Of a stretch of DNA of 7,502 nt, positions 1-5,636 are shown in pieces. Below the pieces are notes generated by a model. It did not search any database, was not told the DNA's origin, and worked only from the letters and a program-made list of their open reading frames with translations. Within the stretch, counting starts at the first letter, position 1. Each line of letters opens with the position of its first letter. Source of the stretch: Chloroflexota bacterium (GTDB taxonomy: Bacteria; Chloroflexota; Anaerolineae; 4572-78; J111); NCBI GenBank assembly GCA_003695455.1, contig RFJF01000409.1:1-7502 (forward strand). Reading direction: 5' to 3'. The position numbers and the translations under genes were made by a program.

Positions 1-1
1 C

Positions 2-913
2 ACCGATACCGCACCGCCCGCGCCACCAACTCCGCCTAACCCCAATCTGGCGGCTCGCATTAACGGCCAGGATTTCACGCTGGCAGAACTTGACCGGGAA
101 TATGCGTTTGACCGGGCCATGTACCGGCTGGTAAACGGTACATCGCTGTTGCAGGACCGGGGCGATACTCTGCGCGGCCTCATCCCCACGCTGCTGGTTG
201 ACGGGCTGGCGCGGCAGGCCGGCATCACCGTTTCCGAGGCTGAACTTGACGCAAATATGAAGCGCTTTGCGGCCGTACAGCAAATTGAGCTGGCCGACCT
301 GGACGCGGAATTGAAAAAGTACGGTTACACGCTCACCGATTTTCGGGTGTATGTGGCCCGCGCGGTGCGGGTGGAACGCTACCTGGCCCAAACGTTTGAT
401 GACCCGGCGATGGACGGGGTCAATCCTTCGGATTGGCTGGCCGAGCAGCGGGCGCAGGCCGATATTCAGATTTACTACCAGACCCCCGCCGAAGCAGCGC
501 TGACCGGCAGCCGCGCCCCCGCGTTTGAACTGGTCAATTTACAGGGGCAGCCCGTATCGCTGGCAGATTACCGGGGCCGGCCGGTAATTCTCAATTTTTG
601 GGCCACGTGGTGCGTGCCCTGCCGCACAGAAATGCCGCTGCTGCAAGCCGCCGCAGACCAGCATCAGGCTGAAGATTTGGCCGTGGTGGGCATCAATTTT
701 GAGGAATCGCCATCGCTGGTGGAGCCGTACGTGGCCGAATTGGGACTGACGTTTGATATTCTGTACGATGAGGGTGGCGAGGCCAACCAAACGTACATGG
801 TCAACGGCCTGCCCACCACTTTTTTCATTGACCGTGAAGGGATTATCCGGCACGTTCAGATTGGGCAGTTGCACCCGGAAAATATGGAACAACTGCTGGG
901 TAAAATTTTGTAA
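2..913 (+). CDS. Exported SurA-like/TlpA-like thiol-disulfide oxidoreductase fusion (5' partial)
   Basis: The frame is open from the left edge, so the true start lies outside; 303 residues are visible. The first dozen or so residues are a proline-rich linker, as often follows a signal peptide or lipobox. Next comes a helical segment beginning 'ARINGQDFTLAEL', which resembles the N-terminal region of SurA/PpiC-type chaperones (roughly visible residues 18-150). The C-terminal half is a TlpA/ResA-type redoxin domain: 'RAPAFELVNLQG' opening, WATWCVPCR active site with CVPC at 611-622 (visible residues 204-207), and a cis-proline LPTTF motif followed by FIDREG. Family knowledge: such domains reduce or exchange disulfides in exported proteins, for example in cytochrome c maturation. 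No PPIase catalytic (parvulin) domain is visible between the two parts. It is separated from the sugar genes by a gap containing hairpins, so it is probably not part of that operon. The redoxin call is firm; the physiological substrate is unknown. Confidence 0.88.
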   Translation, partial: TDTAPPAPPTPPNPNLAARINGQDFTLAELDREYAFDRAMYRLVNGTSLLQDRGDTLRGLIPTLLVDGLARQAGITVSEAELDANMKRFAAVQQIELADLDAELKKYGYTLTDFRVYVARAVRVERYLAQTFDDPAMDGVNPSDWLAEQRAQADIQIYYQTPAEAALTGSRAPAFELVNLQGQPVSLADYRGRPVILNFWATWCVPCRTEMPLLQAAADQHQAEDLAVVGINFEESPSLVEPYVAELGLTFDILYDEGGEANQTYMVNGLPTTFFIDREGIIRHVQIGQLHPENMEQLLGKIL

Positions 914-925
914 GAACGCACCTTC

Positions 926-950
926 CGCTGGCGGCGCTTTGCCGCCAGCG
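926..950 (+). terminator. GC-rich perfect hairpin just after the redoxin gene
   Basis: A perfect 10-bp inverted repeat (CGCTGGCGGC / GCCGCCAGCG) closes a 5-nt GCTTT loop, starting 12 nt after the stop codon of the redoxin fusion gene. Position and stability fit a transcription terminator or an mRNA 3'-end stabiliser. No T-run follows (the next bases are AACATCCCCA), so it is not a canonical rho-independent terminator. Confidence 0.5.
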
Positions 951-1008
951 AACATCCCCAACGCAGGCCGGCTAACACCCTCTGGCCCAATTTATCATCC
1001 CACAAATA

Positions 1009-1026
1009 TGCCTGCCCGGCCAGGCA
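1009..1026 (+). other. Short inverted repeat in the 914-1202 gap
   Basis: TGCCTG and CAGGCA flank a CCCGGC loop, giving a 6-bp stem. Further on, GCCACC/GGTGGC (1070-1075 and 1082-1087) forms another 6-bp stem, with a TTTTT run at 1101-1105. That second pair could be a weak terminator, but the T-run lies 13 nt past the stem. No coding capacity, RNA gene or recognisable mobile element is visible in this gap apart from these stems and the promoter zone that follows. Confidence 0.25.
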
Positions 1027-1142
1027 AGCAAAAACGCACTTTTCGGGTGCAATATTCTAAAACCACACAGCCACCACCTCGGGTGGCGGTCATGTGCTGA
1101 TTTTTCTAACTATTTTCAAATTCATTTCAAAGGGGTCTCTGA

Positions 1143-1172
1143 TTGTTGTGTGATAATCTTCTCAATTAGAAT
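1143..1172 (+). promoter_or_regulatory. Candidate sigma70-type promoter for the deacetylase operon
   Basis: TTGTTG (1143-1148) and TAGAAT (1167-1172, five of six matches to TATAAT) are separated by 18 nt in a strongly AT-rich stretch 31 nt upstream of the deacetylase start. An alternative is the extended -10 TGTGATAAT (1149-1157), with a poor -35 (TTCAAA) about 20 nt upstream. A promoter somewhere here is expected, because this is the first gene after a long gap. Which element is used cannot be decided by eye. Confidence 0.4.
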
Positions 1173-1191
1173 TATTAAAAAATTTTCATAA
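1170..1191 (+). promoter_or_regulatory. Imperfect AT-rich palindrome, possible operator (copy 1)
   Basis: An imperfect palindrome whose arms begin AATTATTAAAAA and end TTTTCATAA. It matches the perfect palindrome at 4439-4460 at 20 of 22 positions, differing only at 1176 and 1182. It overlaps the end of the candidate -10 element and stops 3 nt before the GAGGA Shine-Dalgarno (1195-1199) of the deacetylase. That is where a repressor could block transcription or translation initiation. The regulator role is inferred from symmetry, recurrence and position. Confidence 0.35.
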
Positions 1192-1202
1192 ACCGAGGAA
1201 TT

Positions 1203-2201
1203 ATGCCACCAACTACACCACCAAACAACAAACCCATCGCCAGTTTATCGCTCGATATGGACAACAAGTGGACGTACCAGCGCACTCACGGCGATGCCGG
1301 CTGGAAAAACTACCCGTCCTACCTGCACATTCTGGTTCCCCGCGTGCTGGATTTTCTGCGGGCACGCAACCTGACCATCACCTTTTTTGTGGTGGGCAAA
1401 GATGCCACCTTTTCGTACAATCAGGAACCCCTGCAACAACTGGCCCGTTCCAATCACGAAATTGGCAACCACTCATTTATGCACGAACAGTGGCTGCATT
1501 TGTACAGCCGGCAGCAAATTGATGACGATTTGGCCCGCGCCGAGGAGGAAATTGAGCGCGCCACCGGCCGGCGATCCCGCGGCTTTCGCGGCCCCGGCTT
1601 CAGCCTGTCTGCGGCCACGCTGGATGTGCTCTCCAGCCGCGGTTACCTGTACGATGCCTCGACGTTTCCCACCTACCTGGGGCCGTTGGCCCGGACCTAC
1701 TATTTTATGACGGCCAAACTCACCCCGGAAGAGAAAGAACAGCGCAAAAAGCTTTTTGGCACGCTTAAAGACGGTTTGCGGCCCAACAAAGCGTATCGCT
1801 GGCAGCTTGAAACCAACCCGCTGATTGAAATTCCGGTCACAACCATGCCGGTGGCAAAAATTCCTGTTCACGTCAGTTACATTTTGTATTTAAGCCGATA
1901 TTCAACCGTGCTGGCGCTGACCTACTTTAAAATGGCGCTGGCTATGTGCAAACTCACCGGTACGGAACTATCGCTGCTGCTGCACCCGCTGGACTTTTTG
2001 GGCTGCGACGACGAAACCGAGTTGTCATTTTTCCCCGCCATGAATTTGCCCAGCGAGAAAAAATTGCGCGTAGTGAGCGAAGTTCTGCGGCTGCTCACTG
2101 ACCGCTTTACCGTGGTGCCTATGCGCGAACACGCTCAAATTATCGCCGGCAGAAAATCTGCCGCGCTCATTCGTCCACAGTTTGATACCGGACACATTTA
2201 G
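1203..2201 (+). CDS. NodB-fold polysaccharide deacetylase family protein
   Basis: This 332-residue protein is a carbohydrate esterase family 4-like deacetylase, expected to remove N-acetyl (or other acyl) groups from a glycan or glycan precursor. Visible motifs in order: LDMDNKW (17-23), in place of the classical TFDDG aspartate motif; TFFVVGKDA (60-68); the metal-binding HSFMH (90-94) within NHEIGNHSFMHEQW; RGPGFS (129-134), the third NodB motif; a central insertion rich in charged residues (about 170-200); IPVTTMP (210-216); LLLHPLDFLG (258-267), carrying the late catalytic His motif. There is no signal peptide or membrane segment, so as written it appears cytoplasmic. The ATG at 1203 has a GAGGA Shine-Dalgarno 3 nt upstream. 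It is the first gene of a closely packed group, with the next start 1 nt after its stop. Family and fold are well supported; the substrate is not known. Confidence 0.88.
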   Translation: MPPTTPPNNKPIASLSLDMDNKWTYQRTHGDAGWKNYPSYLHILVPRVLDFLRARNLTITFFVVGKDATFSYNQEPLQQLARSNHEIGNHSFMHEQWLHLYSRQQIDDDLARAEEEIERATGRRSRGFRGPGFSLSAATLDVLSSRGYLYDASTFPTYLGPLARTYYFMTAKLTPEEKEQRKKLFGTLKDGLRPNKAYRWQLETNPLIEIPVTTMPVAKIPVHVSYILYLSRYSTVLALTYFKMALAMCKLTGTELSLLLHPLDFLGCDDETELSFFPAMNLPSEKKLRVVSEVLRLLTDRFTVVPMREHAQIIAGRKSAALIRPQFDTGHI

Positions 2202-2202
2202 G

Positions 2203-2409
2203 ATGGTGTGTCCACTCTGCGGCCAGCCCGCCGCGCCGGTATTTGAAAAATACGGCTACCCCATCTGCGATTGTACCGCCTGCCGCCACCGCTTTGCAGA
2301 TTTTAAGCCGGCAGTTGATCATGTTTCTGCAATTTATGCCGATTACTATTTTGAGACCGGCGGCGACGGCTGTTCTGACGATTTATTGAACCAGAATTGG
2401 GGCAATTAA
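2203..2409 (+). pseudogene. Truncated N-terminus of a zinc-ribbon SAM-dependent methyltransferase
   Basis: A 68-codon frame starts at ATG 2203, 1 nt after the deacetylase stop; a TTG start at 2182 is possible but would overlap that gene. It encodes a zinc-ribbon-like N-terminus: CPLC (residues 3-6), then GYPIC and CTAC (24-27), then RHRFADF and YADYYFETGGDG. This order matches the opening of class I methyltransferases found in surface-sugar clusters (CPxCG, a Y.I..C..C...F segment, Y...YF, a Gly-rich turn). Those proteins are normally around 300 residues and carry the SAM-binding Rossmann domain after this point. Here the frame ends after LLNQNWGN, and its TAA shares one base with the ATG of the next gene (TAATG). 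No SAM-binding motif remains in any nearby frame. A deletion remnant is the simplest reading; a small functional zinc-binding protein kept for translational coupling is the alternative. The family comparison is from memory. Confidence 0.6.
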
Positions 2410-3806
2410 TGTTAAAAAGAAATCAAGCAGTCATTGGTATTTTTGTGGTGGCGCTTGTTGTGCGGGTTGCATTTATTCTGGCTTGGGGGGGCGGCGAAGA
2501 TTTTTACGACTCTCATTTTGACCAGTTCATCTACGTGGATATTGCCAAAAATATCGTATCCGGGTACGGCTTCTCAACCAGCTTTGATGTATTTGTGGCA
2601 AAAGCTTTTGCGCCAACGGCGATTGAACCGCCGTTGTACCCAATTTTTCTGGCTGCGACATTCCAGGTGTTTGGTCAGAATCTGCTGATTGTGCGGCTGT
2701 TACAGGCATTCATTGGCAGCTTGATGGTGTTCACAGCGTTTTTCACAGGCAAAAAGGTTACTGACCGAACTGTTGCTACGGTTGCAGCATTCATTGTTGC
2801 GGTGTATCCACTATTTGTCATGTATTCCCGCCCCATTATCACCGATCTGATTTATTCCTTTTTTATTTCAGCCCTTGTGCTGCTGTTTGCATACTTTGTA
2901 ACCGGAACTTTCAGGATTATTCACTTCATTCTGTGGGGTGTTTTGGTTGGCATTGCGTTCCTGATCAGGCCCGAAGTTTTGCTTTTTGCGCCGCTGATTG
3001 GCCCATTTGCAGTGTATTGGGCGGTCAAGTCCACCCCATCCGGTAAACAACACGCAGCCTGGAAGGCAATTGGCAATTGCGTGTTGGCCGCACTCACGTT
3101 TTTTGTTGTCATCAGCCCGTGGGCCACCCGAAACTGGCAATCCTTTGGCGAACCGCTGATTTTTCCTACCAAGAGTTGGGGCTGGTGGGAACAAAACTGG
3201 CTGAGATACAATGAAGAAACCTCGTCTGACTGGATTGCAAATTGCAACCGCGAAAGTTTTCTCGAATGCACACACCCTGATTTTGAAAATCTCTCAGAAT
3301 TGACGCGAGACCGGGCCGCCGGCAAACTGGGCACAGATTTTATTATTCAACATCCGCTTATTTATGCGCGTTACGGCCTGAGCCGTGTGCTGATTTCCTT
3401 TCCGGTGATTCCCCGAGAAAGTCTGCCGCCGCCGGTGGGGTATTTGGGCGTTCGCCAGCGCCCCGATGACGGGCTTGATATGACTGCCCTCGATGATTTT
3501 CCGTTGTACCTGAACCCCGTTGAAAAATTACGGGTCTGGACCTTCAGAATATTGCTGTTACTTGCGGTGGCCGGATTGGTACTTGCCGTCAAACAGCGAA
3601 ACTGGGCCGCTATCATTGTGTTTGGTATCCCGGTTAGTGTCCATGTGGGTTCGGCCTTTTTTCTGCACGGCGCCGAGAGAATGCGGATGACCATTGACAT
3701 TTGCCTGATCCTGCTGGCATCTTATGCCGTGGTAAGTATTTACCGAACCAGCGTTCAAAAGAAATTTGCGTTACAAAAGCCACTGCCGCTGGTCAGCCCC
3801 AAATAA
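2409..3806 (+). CDS. Integral-membrane GT-C glycosyltransferase (ArnT/PMT, GT39-like)
   Basis: The 465-residue product has about nine to eleven hydrophobic segments, for example 7-26, 77-113, 121-139, 144-164, 171-206, 221-238, 379-394, 399-418 and 428-444. The first loop carries the GT-C style acidic region DFYDSHFDQFIYVDIAKNI (31-49) followed by SGYGFS. EPPLYP (73-78), RPEV (187-190), SPWATRNW (236-243) and a late GAERMRM (421-427) are typical of dolichyl/undecaprenyl-phosphate-sugar transferases of the PMT_2/ArnT type. These enzymes take a sugar from a polyprenyl-phosphate donor and attach it to a lipid, glycan or protein on the outer membrane face. I chose ATG 2409 because it overlaps the preceding TAA by one base, implying translational coupling; an in-frame TTG lies at 2397. 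The gene looks more AT-rich than its neighbours, partly because of its hydrophobic codons. The acceptor is unknown. Confidence 0.82.
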   Translation: MLKRNQAVIGIFVVALVVRVAFILAWGGGEDFYDSHFDQFIYVDIAKNIVSGYGFSTSFDVFVAKAFAPTAIEPPLYPIFLAATFQVFGQNLLIVRLLQAFIGSLMVFTAFFTGKKVTDRTVATVAAFIVAVYPLFVMYSRPIITDLIYSFFISALVLLFAYFVTGTFRIIHFILWGVLVGIAFLIRPEVLLFAPLIGPFAVYWAVKSTPSGKQHAAWKAIGNCVLAALTFFVVISPWATRNWQSFGEPLIFPTKSWGWWEQNWLRYNEETSSDWIANCNRESFLECTHPDFENLSELTRDRAAGKLGTDFIIQHPLIYARYGLSRVLISFPVIPRESLPPPVGYLGVRQRPDDGLDMTALDDFPLYLNPVEKLRVWTFRILLLLAVAGLVLAVKQRNWAAIIVFGIPVSVHVGSAFFLHGAERMRMTIDICLILLASYAVVSIYRTSVQKKFALQKPLPLVSPK

Positions 3807-3833
3807 TCCACATTTCAAGTGACGGACAAAATA

Positions 3834-4430
3834 ATGACCCCTCCACCTTTTGTTCACCCCACCGCCAACGTTTCACCAGAAGCCACCATTGGCCCCGGCA
3901 CCAAAATCTGGCAGAACGCCCAGGTTAGGGAACACGCCCGGATTGGCAATTGCTGTATTCTCAGCAAAGGCGTTTACGTTGATGCCGGTGTGACCATTGG
4001 AAACCACGTGAAAATTCAAAACAACGTGTCTGTGTTCCACGGCGTTACGCTGGAAGACGGCGTTTTCTGCGGGCCGCACTGCGTTTTCACCAACGATAAA
4101 ATCCCCCGGGCCATCAACCCCGATGGCTCGCTCAAAGCCGCCGATGACTGGACGGTAACGCCGACGCTGGTAAAAACCGGCGCGTCAATTGGCGCCAACG
4201 CCACCATTCTGTGTGGCGTAACTATTGGCCGCTGGGCCATGGTTGGTGCCGGGGCGGTGGTCACCCGTAACGTGCCTGACCACGGGCTGGTACTGGGCAA
4301 CCCGGCCCGGCTGGTGGGGTTTGTTTGCGCTTGTGGTGCCCGGTTGGCGGCTATTCCCCTTTCGGGAGGTGCCGTAAATGTTGTGTGCCCAAAGTGCCGG
4401 CGGTCAATCAGTATCAGTCCGGATTCGTGA
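3834..4430 (+). CDS. Left-handed beta-helix sugar N-acetyltransferase (WbpD/WlbB-like) with C-terminal zinc ribbon
   Basis: This 198-residue hexapeptide-repeat acyltransferase resembles enzymes that N-acetylate the 3-amino group of UDP-2-acetamido-3-amino sugars. The N-terminal two thirds show repeated [I/V]-G-x-x-x hexads ([45 protein letters not shown]), the conserved CVFTND segment (84-89) and the closing GNPARLVG (155-162). The C-terminal 35 residues carry CAC (165-167) and CPKC (185-188), a small zinc ribbon also seen in some members of the group. A GTG at 3819 would add five residues but has no Shine-Dalgarno; ATG 3834 has only a weak GGA at 3824-3826. The gene lies 27 nt after the membrane transferase and upstream of a sugar 3-dehydrogenase, the enzyme expected two steps earlier in the same pathway. 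The fold is certain and the substrate is inferred from context. An acetyl donor for a fucosamine-type nucleotide sugar is an alternative. Confidence 0.85.
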   Translation: MTPPPFVHPTANVSPEATIGPGTKIWQNAQVREHARIGNCCILSKGVYVDAGVTIGNHVKIQNNVSVFHGVTLEDGVFCGPHCVFTNDKIPRAINPDGSLKAADDWTVTPTLVKTGASIGANATILCGVTIGRWAMVGAGAVVTRNVPDHGLVLGNPARLVGFVCACGARLAAIPLSGGAVNVVCPKCRRSISISPDS

Positions 4431-4432
4431 AA

Positions 4433-4462
4433 ATGAAAAATTATGAAAAATTTTTCATAATT
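4433..4462 (+). promoter_or_regulatory. Perfect AT-rich palindrome with tandem half-site (copy 2)
   Basis: Positions 4439-4462 form a perfect 24-bp palindrome with half-site AATTATGAAAAA. The left side is preceded by another direct copy, so ATGAAAAATT occurs twice in tandem (4433-4442 and 4443-4452), followed by the inverted TTTTTCAT. It begins 3 nt after the stop of the acetyltransferase and lies 108 nt upstream of the dehydrogenase start. It closely matches the element in front of the deacetylase. It could be an operator for a dimeric regulator; as an RNA it would fold into an AT-only stem, a poor terminator. Confidence 0.45.
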
Positions 4463-4506
4463 CTAACCAATCCCTTATGAACTTCCTGTTTGTTTTTTAT
4501 TCAATT

Positions 4507-4536
4507 TTGATACACTACGTTTATTCGTAATCAAAT
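4507..4536 (+). promoter_or_regulatory. Candidate internal promoter before the dehydrogenase gene
   Basis: TTGATA (4507-4512, five of six to TTGACA) and TCAAAT (4531-4536, four of six to TATAAT) are 18 nt apart, within the 139-nt AT-rich gap. An overlapping alternative is the extended -10 TGATACACT (4508-4516). Either would give a short leader for the 4570 gene. The AT-richness of this gap compared with the 26-27-nt gaps inside the operon supports a second transcription start here. The exact element is uncertain. Confidence 0.35.
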
Positions 4537-4569
4537 TCACAAAAATTTATCCCCATTCTGAGAAAGATA

Positions 4570-5610
4570 ATGAATTTATACCGAGAATTTGTAAAAGTTG
4601 GCGTCATTGGGGTCGGGGCCATGGGCCAACGGCACTGCCGCGTATTTTCTAACCTGCATCATACACAACTGGTTGGCGTGTGCGATACCAACACCTCGAT
4701 GGCACACCAGGTGGCCGAAAAGTATGGTACATCCGTATTTTCCACCATCGAGGAGCTTTTGTCGCACGTTGACGCCGTGAGCATTGCCACCCCAACCCCG
4801 GCCCATTTTCACATTGCCCAAAAATGCCTGGCCCACGGAAAGCACGTATTTCTGGAAAAACCGATGACTGCCACGGTAACCGAGGCGGAAATGCTGGTTG
4901 AAATGGCCTGCAACAGCGGTCTGGTGGTGCAGATAGGTCACATTGAACGGTTCAACCCAACCTATCTTGAATTGACGCATGTTCTGGCAGATAAACAGGT
5001 GGCGGCCTTTGAATTCAAACGGCTCAGCGCCTACGATGCCAGCAATACCGATGTCTGCGTGGTGTTGGATTTGATGATTCACGACATTGACCTGGTGCTG
5101 GACCTGATGAACGGCGCGGAGCCGGATGTAATTGAAGCCACTGGCGTCAGCGTGTTCAGCAACACCGTTGACCACGCTACCGCGCAACTGGTATTCCCCA
5201 CCGGCGCAATATTCACCCTGATAGCCTCCAGAATCACCGAACAGAAAATCAGAACCATCGAAGCGACTACGCTTGATGCTTATGTTGAGGCCAACCTGCT
5301 CAACAAAAGTGTTCGGGTTCACCGCAGAACCTTTGCCGAATACATCAGCCCCAACCATAACGGCGTCAAATACCGGCAGGAAAGTCTGGTCGAATCGATT
5401 CACGTGCCGGCATTTGAACCGCTGATGCTGGAACTTGAACATTTTGCCAACTGTATTGTGCATCGTGCTGTGCCCCGGGTTACCGCCCGGGATGGCTGCC
5501 AGGCAATAAAAATAGCTGAGGCCATCAAAGCACGGATTAACTCCCATTTGATACATCTCAACAACCAACAACGGGCCGAACGTCGGGTAGCCACACTTGT
5601 GCCGGCGTAA
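4570..5610 (+). CDS. Gfo/Idh/MocA NAD(P)-dependent sugar dehydrogenase, probable UDP-GlcNAc(A) 3-dehydrogenase (GnnA-like)
   Basis: The 346-residue protein has an N-terminal Rossmann fold with VGVIGVGAMG (10-19, GxGxxG) and an acidic turn at VGVCDTN (35-41), then SIATPTPAH (71-79), the family signature LEKPMTA (95-101) with catalytic Lys97, GHIERFNP (123-130) and VLDLMIHDIDLVLDL (165-179) with the active-site HD pair (171-172). GHIERFNP and LDLMIHDIDL are characteristic of the GnnA branch, which oxidises the 3-OH of UDP-GlcNAc to a 3-keto sugar for later transamination. The protein looks less like the WbpB/WlbA branch. The neighbouring acetyltransferase and 2-epimerase fit a diacetamido-sugar route; a matching aminotransferase is not in the window. 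The ATG at 4570 has a weak GAGAAAG Shine-Dalgarno (4560-4566), and the Rossmann motif starts ten residues in, so little could be missing. The next gene follows after 26 nt, suggesting one operon. Confidence 0.85.
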   Translation: MNLYREFVKVGVIGVGAMGQRHCRVFSNLHHTQLVGVCDTNTSMAHQVAEKYGTSVFSTIEELLSHVDAVSIATPTPAHFHIAQKCLAHGKHVFLEKPMTATVTEAEMLVEMACNSGLVVQIGHIERFNPTYLELTHVLADKQVAAFEFKRLSAYDASNTDVCVVLDLMIHDIDLVLDLMNGAEPDVIEATGVSVFSNTVDHATAQLVFPTGAIFTLIASRITEQKIRTIEATTLDAYVEANLLNKSVRVHRRTFAEYISPNHNGVKYRQESLVESIHVPAFEPLMLELEHFANCIVHRAVPRVTARDGCQAIKIAEAIKARINSHLIHLNNQQRAERRVATLVPA

Positions 5611-5636
5611 TTTCCCCACCACCCAGCGAGGTCAGA

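Noticed and set aside
753..1100. Plus-strand open frame running out of the redoxin gene into the gap
   Set aside because: It overlaps the redoxin domain in another frame and its product is low-complexity, with no family resemblance. The part in the gap passes through the hairpins.
2182..2202. Upstream TTG start for the methyltransferase remnant
   Set aside because: It would overlap the deacetylase end, and the zinc-ribbon homology begins right after ATG 2203, which is the normal start position for this kind of protein.
3819..3833. GTG start five codons upstream for the acetyltransferase
   Set aside because: No Shine-Dalgarno precedes it and the extra residues add nothing conserved. ATG 3834 is preferred, although its own site is weak and the choice is not certain.
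4439..4462. The palindrome as a rho-independent terminator of the acetyltransferase gene
   Set aside because: The stem is entirely A/T apart from one G-C pair per arm, there is no proper loop, and no sustained T-run follows. A protein-binding site is more plausible, though termination is not excluded.
4576..5622. A 348-codon open frame on the minus strand, fully antisense to the dehydrogenase gene
   Set aside because: Its translation is rich in His, Gln, Gly and Val with no recognisable domain, and the plus-strand protein carries all Gfo/Idh/MocA motifs. The frame is open only as a by-product of codon bias in the real gene.
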